A DNA stretch of 64,000 nt from Bog-532 sp963720945 (GCA_963720945.1 CAVRHH010000008.1:1-64000); one strand, 5' to 3'. Shown: positions 1-8,960, counted from the stretch's first letter. Program-made: numbers and translations. Notes: generated from the sequence alone by a model not told the origin.

Positions 1-17
1 CCAAGGACGAGGCCGCG

Positions 18-1229
18 GTGCTGGCTCCATCCGCGCACCTGACCGACCGGGACCGCGACCTGATCCGCCTGGTGGCCGTGCACCGGGTGCTGACCACCGG
101 CCAGCTCACCGCGCTCGGCTTCGGAACCTCACCACCGCCCGGCACCGGCTCTCGGCGCCAGTCCGGCTGGGCCTACTGCGCCGGTTCCGGCCACACCCGC
201 CGATCGGGTCCGCGCCGTGGCATTACGTGCTCGGCCCGACCGGCGCCGCCATGCTCGGCGTCGAGGACCGCGACGAGAAGCGATGGGCGCTGCACGTCCG
301 GGCCGACCGGCAGCTCGCCCTGGAACGGTCCGGGCGAGCTGGCCCACATGACCGGCCGGAACTGGTTCTTCGCCGCCCTGGCCCGGCACGCCCGCCAGCA
401 CGGCGGCGAACTGCGCGAGTGGCTCAACGAGGCCGACGCGGCCGCCCGCTACGAGCACACGGCGATCAGCCGCGACGACCGGGCACGGCTGCCCCGGCCG
501 GACGCGGCGGGCACCTGGGCCCAGGACGGCCGCGTGATCTCGTTCCTGCTGGAATACGACACCGGCACCGAGCACCTGGCCGTGCTGGCCGGCAAGCTCG
601 ACGGCTACCACGTCCTGGCCGCGGGACTGGCCTGGCACGAGCAGGTCTGCCCGGTCCTGCTGTTCTGCTTTGGCTCCCCGCGCCGAGAGCAGGCCGCCCG
701 CCGCGCACTGGCCGCCTCCCGCGACGCCGCCGCGCTGCGGATCGCCACCACCGCGCTCGACCCGCGCGCCAACAGCCCGGCCGGCCCGATCTGGCTGCCG
801 CTGCCCGGCCACACCAGCGGCCAGATGCGGCTGATCGACTTGGACCTGGCGCTGCCCGACCCGTGGCAGGACTACCGCAAACAGCGAGCACGCGAGCGCC
901 GCGAGGCCGTCGAGCGCGAGCAGGCGCTGCACTGCGCCGACGAGGACGACGAGCTTGCCCTGCTAGGCACCCCGACCGGAGACGAGGAGCCTGGCTATTG
1001 GTCGAGACGGCTGCGACCGGCCCGGCCGGGGCACTGCTGCCGGGCAACCAGCCAGCCGTCTTCAGATCGGTACACCCGCTGTTCGGCGGACCCGGCTCAT
1101 GGGATAAGCCGTGACCTCCGCTGCCGCGCTCTCTGTCAAGGGGCTGAACCCGCTGGCGCTGCTACCGCGGCTGATCAGTCGTGGCCGGTTCACCCACTGC
1201 GCCCTTACCGGCCATCAGGCTCTCGCTGA
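18..1229 (+). pseudogene. Replication-relaxation family protein, frameshifted
   Basis: The conceptual protein resembles the replication-relaxation family (PF13814) found on actinomycete plasmids and integrative elements. The N-terminus reads LTDRDRDLIRLVAVHRVLTT, a winged-helix-like start, preceded by a possible ribosome site (aaggacg) and a GTG start. The family-like reading leaves this frame near 125, continues in another frame through LGPTGAAMLGVEDRDEKRW (about 127 to 328), and returns to the first frame at about 336 with ELAHMTGRNWFFAALARHAR. Two compensating frameshifts are therefore needed. The tail after about 1,000 is low-quality in both frames (one stops at 1114, the other at 1229), so the real end is unclear. 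It probably marks the remains of an integrated mobile element. The family assignment is from recognition only. Confidence 0.55.
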
Positions 1230-1310
1230 ACCATCCGCCACGAGCATCGGGAAGGAGGGGAAGGTAAGACGGCCAGTCCCGCACGCCGCGCTCATCGCAC
1301 CACCCCGGCG

Positions 1311-1619
1311 ATGAACGGCAAGCCCGCAAGCGACCACATAACACGCCGCGGCCAAGGTCCTGTAGAACCGCTGGGCAAGGGAACAAGCGAGGCGAGGCTG
1401 CGGGTATTCGTCTGCAACTTTTGCTCAACGGCCGAGGTGGTGCCCTGGTGCGGCCAGAGCCCGAGCTGCGGGCACCCCGAATGCGCTGAGGCCCTAGCGG
1501 AATGCATCGGCCCACACCGGGTCGATGACCGGCGTTTCCACGGGCAGGTGAACGTGGCGATAGTCGAGAGGCACCTATGGGACCGCCACAAGGAGACGGT
1601 AGCGGTTGAAGCACGCTGA
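1311..1619 (+). CDS. Small cysteine-rich (putative zinc-binding) protein
   Basis: The 102-residue product has four cysteines in FVCNFCSTAEVVPWCGQSPS plus further Cys/His residues (CGHPECAEAL), suggesting a treble-clef or ribbon zinc site. Small actinobacterial proteins of unknown function share the C-x2-C opening and an ending like HRxxDGxxHxGxxxRVxExxW; here the tail reads VAIVERHLWDRHKETVAVEA. It ends 38 bases before the NaeI-type endonuclease and points the same way. A diverged copy of its C-terminus sits at 13,620 to 13,709 just upstream of a second NaeI-like gene, which supports it being real and linked to the nuclease. No good ribosome site is visible before the ATG chosen, so the start is uncertain. 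Function unknown. Confidence 0.45.
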   Translation: MNGKPASDHITRRGQGPVEPLGKGTSEARLRVFVCNFCSTAEVVPWCGQSPSCGHPECAEALAECIGPHRVDDRRFHGQVNVAIVERHLWDRHKETVAVEAR

Positions 1620-1657
1620 AGCTGCCCTGGTGCCTGATGCCGCTATAACCTGCCTTC

Positions 1658-2617
1658 ATGGCGGCTCAGCTCAACCTGTTTGGTCCGCAGATCGCGACCG
1701 ACGATGCCGAGCTCGAGGCCGTCGCCGAGGAACTGGTAGCCGCTGACCCGGATGGCCGCAAGATTGGGCGTGTGCTGCGTCGGACATACGACATGCTGCT
1801 CGACGGACAGCACACCGGCCGGTACCGCTGGGAGCAGCTCAGCAAGACCGAGAAGACCCATTTCGGCACGCTCGCCGAGATCAACATACAGCGGGCCTTC
1901 GCGTTCGCCAACGGCAAGGCGATGGACTTCGCGATCCGCGGCATCGACGTGGACTGCAAGTTCTCCCAGGATCCCGGCGACTGGATGATCCCGCCAGAGG
2001 CGGTGGACCATGTCATCCTCGGCTTGTGGGCGAGCGATGATCAGGGTCTGTGGTCGCTCGGCCTGATCCGCGCCGCCGACCAGGTGCTGACCACGGCCAC
2101 CGGCAACCGGGACCGGAAACGGTGGCTGTCTCCTGTTGGAAAAGCCGCGATTACGTGGCTGTATCGCAACAAGCCTCTGCCGGAGAATGCGCTGCTGCGC
2201 ATCCCACCCCGCGACGTAGACCAGATCTTCGGCTGCTCCAAGCACGGGGCCAGGCGGGTGGACATGCTGTTCCGGCTAGCTCAGCGGCGCATCATCAGCC
2301 GCACGGTCGTCGCCACGGTGGCGCAGCAGGACGACTATATGCGGCGGGTGCGCGGCAACGGCGGATCGCGCGGTAGTCTGCGGCGCGAGGGGATCGTGAT
2401 CTTTGGCGACTACCGGAGCCACCGGCATGCTGCACGACAGCTGGGCCTCACGGCGCCGACACCGGAGTCGGGTGAGTCGGTCAGCGTCCGCCTTACCCGC
2501 CAGCGGTCGCATCACGAGGGACACCCGAGCGTCTCGCTTGAAGGCGAGCGCTGGGTTGCGGCGCTGCCGACCGACCCCCCGGAAGACGCACCGCTGCTTC
2601 CCGATACGAAAACATGA
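1658..2617 (+). CDS. NaeI-type (type IIE) restriction endonuclease
   Basis: The 319-residue protein matches NaeI (317 residues) along its length as I recall that sequence. NaeI needs two GCCGGC sites: an N-terminal Endo domain cleaves one while a C-terminal CAP-like Topo domain binds the other. Catalytic residues known in NaeI (E70, D86, D95, K97) correspond here to E74, D90, D99 and K101, the last two in VDCKFS. The position where Leu43-to-Lys converts NaeI into a topoisomerase is still leucine (L47 in YDMLLDGQHTGR), so nuclease activity is expected. The Topo domain carries VATVAQQDDYMRRVRG and EGIVIFGDY. No cytosine methyltransferase is found anywhere in the window, so either a distant enzyme protects the host or specificity or activity has changed. 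Confidence 0.9.
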   Translation: MAAQLNLFGPQIATDDAELEAVAEELVAADPDGRKIGRVLRRTYDMLLDGQHTGRYRWEQLSKTEKTHFGTLAEINIQRAFAFANGKAMDFAIRGIDVDCKFSQDPGDWMIPPEAVDHVILGLWASDDQGLWSLGLIRAADQVLTTATGNRDRKRWLSPVGKAAITWLYRNKPLPENALLRIPPRDVDQIFGCSKHGARRVDMLFRLAQRRIISRTVVATVAQQDDYMRRVRGNGGSRGSLRREGIVIFGDYRSHRHAARQLGLTAPTPESGESVSVRLTRQRSHHEGHPSVSLEGERWVAALPTDPPEDAPLLPDTKT

Positions 2618-3031
2618 CGGGACAGGTATCCCCACCGCCTGGCCGTCCCGGGGTCTAACATTGGCCTCACTGGCTAGCGCAAACGGCCAGAGTGTTAGCG
2701 ACCTCGTTATTGGTGATGTAGCGGCAGTGCTCCGTGAACATTGTTCGGCAACGCTTGATGGGCACTGCTGCTACTTTCGCCATCCGGACTGAGTCCTGGT
2801 CGGCGGTCACCACAACTTATGCAGTCGCGGCATCACGGAATGCCCCAGTGATGGCTGTCACGGTCACGCATTGTGACGGACGGGAAAATACCGACGTACG
2901 ATATCCGCCGATATGCATCGGTTGGCGACTAGCAGTCACATTCGGGACGTCGCTCCCGAATGGTCGATCTGTACGCTGACCAGATCACGTTTCCGGCGAT
3001 CGGTCACCTTCTCGAAGCTGGTTCGGCGTGC
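2618..3031. other. Gap without recognisable gene
   Basis: About 410 bases between the NaeI-type gene and the 3' end of the ABC permease. Base composition is lower in G+C than the neighbours, as is usual for a mobile-element boundary. A 16-base stretch, atatccgccgatatgc (2901 to 2916), recurs at about 8,689 to 8,704. No convincing reading frame or RNA was seen. Confidence 0.4.
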
Positions 3032-5263
3032 TCACTCGTTTCGGGCGGCCTCGGGTCCCGTGATCCTGTTGAGGAGCGGGAACATTGAGGCGACGATCGC
3101 GAGTGAAGCAATTACTCCGCCGACGACCGTCGCCCAATACGCGCTTCCGGGGATTCGGAGCGCGATGTCGAGCTGGGAACTGAGGAAGAGGGCTGCAGCA
3201 ACCAGGCCGACGGCGATCGAGACCACGGCAACGAGGAGCAGCGGCAGCGCGCTCTCAAGCGCGACGACACGGCGCAGGACGCCGGTGGAGACGCCGGTGA
3301 GGCGGAGGAGGCTAAACGGGCGCTTGCGCTCGCTCAGCCCGGCGGCGATGTTCACGGCAAGGCTGCAGGCGGCAATAATCAGGCTCGCCACGATGACCAC
3401 GTCGGTCATGTCCTGGACCATCGTGAGGAAGCGCGAAACCTTCGGCGTGATCGCTTCGACGCCCACCGGAGCTCCGCGGAGGGGAAAGGCCCGCTCGAGC
3501 GAGGTCCGTACCCGCTCAAGGGAGCTGGACGACCCGTTCGTAGCGACGGCGACTGCCTCGACGGGAAGGCTCGCGATGCTCGCCGCCGGCAGGTGGGCGG
3601 ACGGCCAGACCGTTGAAGACACGGACTCGTTCGCACTGCTCGGTTGGAGGAAGTAGCCGGCCGCCGCCACCGTCGCTCCCGGTGCGCACCTGCCGATCGC
3701 GGGGGTCTTTGCCAGCTCGGCGCAGGCGACCACACCGGTGAAGTTCTGACCGGGGAATGGGCTCACGTGGACCACCGTCACACCCTTCACCCCCGGCGTC
3801 GAGCGGAACCCCGTTAGCACCGCAGGAGAGACGGAAGCGACGTCGGTAGCAGCATCGCATCCAGTTGTGTCGCCGCAGAACTGGCCGACGAGGGTATCGG
3901 TCGATCGGGCGCTCCCACCCTGGGTTCGGGTGGCGACGATCGAACCCAGCGCCCCGATCGCGGCGCTCGTGACGAAGAGGGCGAGCACGAGCCCGCTGAT
4001 GGACCGGAAGGCCGCGCGGGGGTTGTCGAGAAGCCGGCGAGCGGCGATGAGGCCGGCGGGGCGACTCGCCCGGTTGGCCATGAGTCGAGAGCCCACCTTG
4101 GTCAACCACGGTCCGGCGAGGACCAGCCCCACCAGGATGAGCGCGAGGCCCACGAGCAGTTCCAGAATCTGGCCTCCGTTGCTCTTCGGCTTTCCGACGC
4201 CGTCGAAGTAGGCGAGCAAGCCGATGCCGGCAAGAAGCGGCACGATCCGGACGATCCGCGGCGGCACAGATGACGCGCGCCGGGTGACGCCAAGCGGCGA
4301 TACCCGTACGCGGCGGAGCGCAATTCGAGCGGATGCGGCCGCCACGATCGGGACACCGGGCACGACGAGCACGACGTCGAGCCACCGAAGTGAGAGGTCG
4401 CCTGGCGCGAGGGGCGCTCCGGTGAAGGGGACGTGGATGAGGAGCGGCCGGAACACGAGGAAGAGAGCGAAACCGACCGCCACTCCCGCCACGGCTGCGA
4501 CCGTCGCCTCCACCGCCGCGATCACCGAAATCTGATATGGCGTGGCCCCGACGAGGCGCATGGCGGCGAAGCGCTCCTCTCGCCTGGCGGCGGACAGTCG
4601 GCTCGCGGTCGCGATCAGGACGAGAACCGGCAGCAGAAGGGCGCAGGCTCCTGCCGCCAGGATCCACTGCAGAACAGGCCCGCTCACGTTGCCGCTCTGG
4701 CAGCTGAAGCAGTTGCTCGGCGTTTGCTGAACACCTCGGACCTCCACGGCCCCCGGGGCCCGCAAGAGCTGGCGAACGTCGTCGCCGACGACGATGATCA
4801 GCGAGTTCGGGGACGGAAGCGCCGCTGCGCCGATGGTCCCGATCTGGCGCCCGGGGAACCGGTCGCGAAGCTCGTTCGCCGGCACGGACCTGACCAGCTT
4901 CGTGAGTGCCGGCGAGGCGTAGAACTCACCCGGTCCAGGCAGGTGCGGAATCCCCGGCGGGACCGGTGCGCCCGGTCCGGTGGCGGCCACGTCCACGCGG
5001 TCTATCTCCTGGTTGCCGAACTGATCGACGCTGAGCAGCCACCACAGCGGGTCGGACGTCGAGCTGTCTGACGTCGACGGAGCAGTCTGTGCCGAGGTGT
5101 CGAGCCACGCACCACGGTCGGTCTGGGCGTGCAGCCCGTTGACCCCGGCCAAGGCAACGAGCAGCAGACCGACGCCTAGGGCGACCGCTGCCGCGGTGAC
5201 GAGCACGCGCAGCGCCGCTTCACGACCGCTGCCCAACGTCAAGCGCAGGCCAAGTCGGATCAT
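3032..5263 (-). CDS. FtsX/MacB-like ABC transporter permease
   Basis: This 743-residue integral membrane protein has the layout of large FtsX-type permeases: a first membrane helix at about residues 19 to 42 (VLVTAAAVALGVGLLLVALA), a long extracytoplasmic domain to about 195, a block of helices around 200 to 430, a second extracytoplasmic domain, and a final FtsX domain with helices near 620 to 740 (VVIVASLIIAACSLAVNIAA). Its ATG overlaps the stop of the ATPase gene (ATGA), so the two are translationally coupled. Together they should export a hydrophobic compound, lipid, peptide or drug; the substrate cannot be told. The operon begins with a PadR repressor gene, a common arrangement for drug-responsive exporters. 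Confidence 0.85.
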   Translation of the reverse strand: MIRLGLRLTLGSGREAALRVLVTAAAVALGVGLLLVALAGVNGLHAQTDRGAWLDTSAQTAPSTSDSSTSDPLWWLLSVDQFGNQEIDRVDVAATGPGAPVPPGIPHLPGPGEFYASPALTKLVRSVPANELRDRFPGRQIGTIGAAALPSPNSLIIVVGDDVRQLLRAPGAVEVRGVQQTPSNCFSCQSGNVSGPVLQWILAAGACALLLPVLVLIATASRLSAARREERFAAMRLVGATPYQISVIAAVEATVAAVAGVAVGFALFLVFRPLLIHVPFTGAPLAPGDLSLRWLDVVLVVPGVPIVAAASARIALRRVRVSPLGVTRRASSVPPRIVRIVPLLAGIGLLAYFDGVGKPKSNGGQILELLVGLALILVGLVLAGPWLTKVGSRLMANRASRPAGLIAARRLLDNPRAAFRSISGLVLALFVTSAAIGALGSIVATRTQGGSARSTDTLVGQFCGDTTGCDAATDVASVSPAVLTGFRSTPGVKGVTVVHVSPFPGQNFTGVVACAELAKTPAIGRCAPGATVAAAGYFLQPSSANESVSSTVWPSAHLPAASIASLPVEAVAVATNGSSSSLERVRTSLERAFPLRGAPVGVEAITPKVSRFLTMVQDMTDVVIVASLIIAACSLAVNIAAGLSERKRPFSLLRLTGVSTGVLRRVVALESALPLLLVAVVSIAVGLVAAALFLSSQLDIALRIPGSAYWATVVGGVIASLAIVASMFPLLNRITGPEAARNE

Positions 5264-5976
5264 CCGGGCACCGCCTCGGTCGTGGTCACTCGGCCATCGC
5301 GAACGATCACCTCTCGGTCCGCGTAGGCGGCCACGCGGGGTTCGTGGGTGACGAGGATCACCGTTGATCCCTGCTCGCGCGCGGCGCGCGTCAACAGGCC
5401 CATGACCAGCTCCCCGTTCAGCGAGTCGAGTGACCCGGTCGGTTCGTCGGCGAAGAGCACGTCGGGATGGGCGACGAGACCGCGCGCCAGCGCGACGCGC
5501 TGTGACTGGCCGCCGGACATCTCGCCGGTGCGGTGGCGCTCCATGCCCTGCAGGTCGAGCCGTTCGAACCAGCTCCGCGCCGCACGGAGGGCCTGATCAC
5601 GGTGCGTACCACGCAGCAACAGCGGCAACGCCACGTTCTCCTCGGCGGTCAGCTCCGGCACGAGCTGGCCGAACTGGAAGACGAAGCCGAAGCGATCACG
5701 CCTCAGCCTGGAGCGCTCCGCCTCCCGCATCGTGTCGAGGCGCTGGCCGTCGAAGTAGACCTCACCCGAGTCCGGGACGAGGATGCCCGCCAGGCAGTGG
5801 AGCAGCGTCGACTTGCCCGAGCCGCTCGGACCCATCACGGCCAGGACCTCGCCCTTTTTCACCGAGACGCTCGCCCCGCGAAGCGCCGGGGTCTCCCCGA
5901 AGGAGAGCACCAGGTCTCGTCCCTCGATGATCGCGCCTCCGGCCTTGACCGCAGAGGAGCCGTTCGCCCCGTTCAC
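5260..5976 (-). CDS. ABC transporter ATP-binding protein
   Basis: A 238-residue ATPase of the LolD/MacB class that pairs with FtsX-type permeases. Walker A is GPSGSGKST (residues 49 to 57), the Q-loop lies in FGFVFQFGQLVPELTAEENV, the signature is MSGGQSQRVALARGL, and Walker B is VLFADEPTGSLD, followed by the switch histidine in VILVTHE. I chose the GTG at 5976 because it overlaps the PadR stop as GTGA and gives a normal N-terminus (VNGANGSSAVKAGG); longer readings upstream run through the PadR gene in the wrong frame. The order PadR, ATPase, permease with four-base overlaps shows one operon. Confidence 0.92.
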   Translation of the reverse strand: MNGANGSSAVKAGGAIIEGRDLVLSFGETPALRGASVSVKKGEVLAVMGPSGSGKSTLLHCLAGILVPDSGEVYFDGQRLDTMREAERSRLRRDRFGFVFQFGQLVPELTAEENVALPLLLRGTHRDQALRAARSWFERLDLQGMERHRTGEMSGGQSQRVALARGLVAHPDVLFADEPTGSLDSLNGELVMGLLTRAAREQGSTVILVTHEPRVAAYADREVIVRDGRVTTTEAVPG

Positions 5977-6497
5977 GACGCCACCTCTTCCGCGAGCACC
6001 GCGAGCCGGGCCGCGGTGAGATCGATCCAGCGCAGGTCGGCCTCCAAGTGGAAGAGGCCGTGGTCGGCGAGAAGGGCGTCCACGAGCTTGCCCCGTTGCT
6101 TGAGCTCGGTGAGCTCCCGCATCCGCCTGAGGTGCGCTGCCCGCTGCGCGTCGAGGTACTCCTCCGCTGGGCGACCGAGCATGAGCGAGAGCACGACCTT
6201 CACAAACAGGTCGGTCTGGAGGTGAGGCTCGGCCGGGATGGGCTCGGCCAGCCACGCCTCGACCTCGCTCTTCCCCATCTCGGTGATGGCGTAGCGCTTG
6301 CGGTCCGGACCGGCTCCGGGCTCAGCCTCCCCGGCAACGGCCTTTCCGTCCCTGGCGAGACGGGCGAGGGTGGCGTACACCTGGCCGAAGGGAAGCGGCC
6401 GACCGCGGCCGAAGTACGCGTCGTAGTCGCGCTTCAGGTCGTAGCCGTGGCTCGGTTCGCGGTCGAGGAGCCCGAGGAGGGCCATGGGAACACTCAT
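5973..6497 (-). CDS. PadR family transcriptional regulator
   Basis: A 174-residue PadR-type repressor. The N-terminal winged helix has the family signature ALLGLLDREPSHGYDLKRD followed by the wing LPFGQVYATLARLARDGKA and the beta-strand pair ending KRYAITEMGKSEVEAWL; the C-terminal half is the helical dimerisation domain (DLFVKVVLSLMLG onwards). I start at the ATG at 6497 (MSVPMALLGLLD), although an upstream start four codons earlier is possible. It is first in an operon with an ABC exporter and very probably represses it and itself, through the palindrome directly upstream. Ligand unknown. Confidence 0.9.
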   Translation of the reverse strand: MSVPMALLGLLDREPSHGYDLKRDYDAYFGRGRPLPFGQVYATLARLARDGKAVAGEAEPGAGPDRKRYAITEMGKSEVEAWLAEPIPAEPHLQTDLFVKVVLSLMLGRPAEEYLDAQRAAHLRRMRELTELKQRGKLVDALLADHGLFHLEADLRWIDLTAARLAVLAEEVAS

Positions 6498-6507
6498 ACC
6501 TACGAGC

Positions 6508-6522
6508 ATACACTGCGTGTAT
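6508..6522. promoter_or_regulatory. Probable PadR operator palindrome
   Basis: A perfect inverted repeat ATACAC-tgc-GTGTAT lies 11 bases upstream of the padR start, inside the expected promoter of the padR-ABC operon (the minus strand reads TGTATGCT just downstream). PadR regulators usually bind such AT-rich palindromes and autoregulate. The site is seen; its role is inferred. Confidence 0.6.
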
Positions 6523-6529
6523 ACATGCG

Positions 6530-6955
6530 ATCAATAGCCTCCCTGCCTGGCTGCAAACCATGGCGTCCGCAAAGTGCCGAGCCTCGTCACCCGCAGCGAT
6601 GTCGACCTCCGGGGTGCTCGGCGGGGGTGATCGGGCAGCCCGGTCCCCTCCGACCGGTCGCTGGAGGCGGTCGACCATCCTTATCGATCCGAGGGTCGTG
6701 CAGATCCGGGTGTTCGGAACGACCTTGTGATTGCAACGCCCAAACTCGGGGGTGAGCGCCGAATCGGCGTTCCGTTGCTCGGTATGTCTGGTTACCCTTT
6801 ATGCAGGGTGTTTACTTTCCGTAACGGGCCATCTGACTAGGATGCTCTGCGCCGAAAAACGCCAGACGTGCCTGCCGGCTCGGCGGCCAGACGTGACAGC
6901 GGTCAGCGCGGGCGAAGGCGGGATAACGCCGACACCCTGAGGTTAGGCTGAGCCG
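6530..6955. other. Gap without recognisable gene
   Basis: About 425 bases between the divergent padR operon and the pirin gene. It must hold the pirin promoter. A short frame at 6731 to 6940 has no family resemblance and no ribosome site, and I do not call it. Confidence 0.4.
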
Positions 6956-7939
6956 GTGAGCAACCTGGACCGGTCTCCGACCGAGCTCATATGTGAACGG
7001 CATGAGGATGCTTCAGCCGGGCCTGTCGTGCTGCCCTGCCGGAGCGTGCCCCTCGGTGGTCCGCGGGCGATGACGGTACGGCGCAGCCTGCCGCAAAGGG
7101 CGCAGTCGCTCATTGGGGCGTGGTGCTTCGTGGACCACTACGGGCCCGACGACGTGTCCCTGACCGGCGGGATGGCGGTGGCCGGCCACCCGCACACCGG
7201 GCTGCAGACCGCCTCTTGGCTGTTCACCGGCGAGGTCGAGCACCGCGACACTACCGGCACCCACGCGCTGGTCCGCCCCGGGCAGCTGAACCTCATGACA
7301 GCCGGCTCCGGTATCGCCCACTCGGAGTACTCCACGCCGACGACGACTGTACTTCACGGCGCGCAGCTGTGGATCGCGCTGCCCGAAGCGGACCGGTTCG
7401 CCGCTCCCGGGTTCGCGCATTATGAGCCGCCGGTCACCGAGGTCGACGGAGCGAAGGTCCTGGTCTTCCTCGGCAGCCTGTTCGGGCAGACGTCGCCGGT
7501 GTCGATGTATTCGGCTCTGGTCGGGGCGGAGGTGACCCTGGCGGGCGGGCATTCACTTGACGTCAAGCTCGACGCGGGCCACGAGCACGGATTCCTGTGC
7601 GATACCGGCAGCCTGGCCGTGGGCGGCGCCGTGGCCCAGCCGGGTGAGATCGTGTTCCAGCCTGCGGGCGCCTCGGCGATTACGCTCGAGGCGAGCCCGT
7701 CGGAGCCCACGCGGGTCCTCGTCCTCGGGGGTAAGCCGTTCGGTGAGCAGATCGTCATGTGGTGGAACTTCATCGGCCGCAGCCACGAGGAGGTAGTCGC
7801 CTTCCGCGAGGAATGGCAGCGCCAGCGCGCAGACCTGACGCCCGGCGCTCCAGGGCGCTACGGCGCGTTCCCGGACGTGTGGGAGCATACGCTTCCCGCA
7901 CCCGAGCTGCCCAACGTCCGCCTGCGTTCCCGCGGCTGA
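6956..7939 (+). CDS. Pirin family protein
   Basis: A 327-residue bicupin of the pirin family. The metal-binding motif of the N-terminal cupin is intact: GHPHTGLQTASWLFTGEVEH (H78 and H80) and GSGIAHSE (H122 and E124), matching the two His, then His/Glu ligands of human pirin and E. coli YhhW. Bacterial pirins can act as quercetin dioxygenases or as metal-dependent regulators of central metabolism; which applies here is unknown. A C-terminal pirin domain follows (LVLGGKPFGEQIVMWWNFIG). The chosen GTG start is the first in frame; an N-terminal extension of about 20 residues precedes the usual start of homology. It stands alone. Confidence 0.9.
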   Translation: MSNLDRSPTELICERHEDASAGPVVLPCRSVPLGGPRAMTVRRSLPQRAQSLIGAWCFVDHYGPDDVSLTGGMAVAGHPHTGLQTASWLFTGEVEHRDTTGTHALVRPGQLNLMTAGSGIAHSEYSTPTTTVLHGAQLWIALPEADRFAAPGFAHYEPPVTEVDGAKVLVFLGSLFGQTSPVSMYSALVGAEVTLAGGHSLDVKLDAGHEHGFLCDTGSLAVGGAVAQPGEIVFQPAGASAITLEASPSEPTRVLVLGGKPFGEQIVMWWNFIGRSHEEVVAFREEWQRQRADLTPGAPGRYGAFPDVWEHTLPAPELPNVRLRSRG

Positions 7940-8051
7940 GGCGTCGCCCCCTGTCCGGGCCTGCCGTCTCGGTAGGAATCATCCATTGCGCCCGGGTTGC
8001 GTGCGTCGTAGCAGGTAGTTCAGGCGGGCTTAGATCTCGGCGGTAATGGAC

Positions 8052-8180
8052 TCAGGGAAGCTGGCCGGCATCCACCTTGACGAGGATCCCGTCATGGCGG
8101 TAGTAGTTGATCAGCGGGCTGGTGGTGTCGGTGAGCACCTGGCGACGACTGGGATGCGCAGGCCGGACACGATCTGGTCA
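8052..8180 (-). pseudogene. Adenylate kinase C-terminal remnant
   Basis: The minus strand encodes VLTDTTSPLINYYRHDGIL then VKVDAGQLP and a stop. This resembles the end of adenylate kinases (Y-x3-T-x-PLI-x-YY-x3-G-x-L-x-x-VD). Just upstream, in another frame, RNDLVRDQIVSGLRI may be the preceding helix, so at least one frameshift is present. No P-loop or LID domain can be found upstream. I regard it as the decayed 3' end of an extra adk-like gene carried in by the mobile region; the assignment rests on about 35 residues. Confidence 0.35.
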
Positions 8181-8828
8181 CGAACCAGGTCATTGCGCTG
8201 CTGGCAGGCGGCGGCGACCTCGATGGCTGTCCTGGCGGCCCTAGGGGCGTCGCGCCCACGGAAACGGCGGATGAACCCGGCCATGATCTCCTCCGCCCGG
8301 GCACCAGGAGCTGCTCTCCGGTGAGTCGGCCGCCCTCCAATAGCCATCCCGGGCGGACGCGCATAACCGGTCGATCTGCCGCGCACCGGGCTGCTAGCTT
8401 CGTGGATCGCCAGAGAGCACAAAGTCGGCGCTCTGGCACCGAGCGCAATCGCTATGCCACTGCGATCGCCGAGCATGCCCGCCTGTGCTGGGAAGAGAAC
8501 ATCTACGTCCTCGACCGGGTCATCGGTCACGCTCCCTTCTGAGCGATCCTCCCGGCCGTGACTTGACGTCGGGCTAGCCTTTGCAGACAGGAGATTCGGT
8601 TCCTGACGTCGCGATACATGCTCTCGCTAGTGCCCGATGTCCCGGCATTTCAGCACGTTCCGTAATCGGGCTGGCGCCCAGGCGGGGCAATATCCGCCGA
8701 TATGCTCGGCAGCCTGGTTGCCCAGACGGTCACCCGGCGCCACGCCGAACCGGACGTTCTGCATCCGGTCACGAACGCAGCCCAGTGGTCGATCAACAAG
8801 TAGCCGAATTGAGCACGTTGTCTGTTAC
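8181..8828. other. Gap: decayed DNA, no intact gene
   Basis: About 650 bases with no convincing intact gene. A plus-strand frame ending at 8542 has a protein-like tail (ATAIAEHARLCWEENIYVLD) but a random-looking N-terminus, so it may be a C-terminal fragment of an unknown gene. The 16-base stretch shared with 2901 to 2916 lies at about 8,689. The stretch ends where the IS end fragment begins. Confidence 0.35.
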
Positions 8829-8960
8829 GGCAGCTGTAGTTCGTTGTGATCATGGTGTTGTCTCGGCGTAGGCATTCCAGCGCTGGTGGGCTTGGCGGGC
8901 GCGGTGCTGGTGGCGGCGTCGCCAGGTGGGCCAGTGCAGCCGATGGGGCCGGCCTCCTCG
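8829..8960 (-). mobile_element. IS701-like end fragment (solo terminal piece)
   Basis: This stretch is a near-copy of the left end of the complete IS at 10,046 to 11,509. Both begin ggcagctg(c/t)agttcgttgt and continue through ggcattccagcgctggtggg to about 130 bases, where similarity stops. In transposase orientation it corresponds to the inverted repeat plus the last codons of the gene. It is in the same orientation as the full copy, with the oxidoreductase gene between them. Confidence 0.8.

Noticed and set aside
129..932. Long minus-strand frame opposite the replication-relaxation gene
   Set aside because: The translation is a low-complexity antisense reading, rich in Arg/Ala/Gly, without family resemblance.
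2901..2916. 16-base stretch repeated at about 8,689 to 8,704 (atatccgccgatatgc)
   Set aside because: A 16-base match is not far from chance in 64 kb, and no feature or third copy supports a function.
2734..2979. Short plus-strand frame after NaeI
   Set aside because: No ribosome site, no family resemblance and ordinary chance length.
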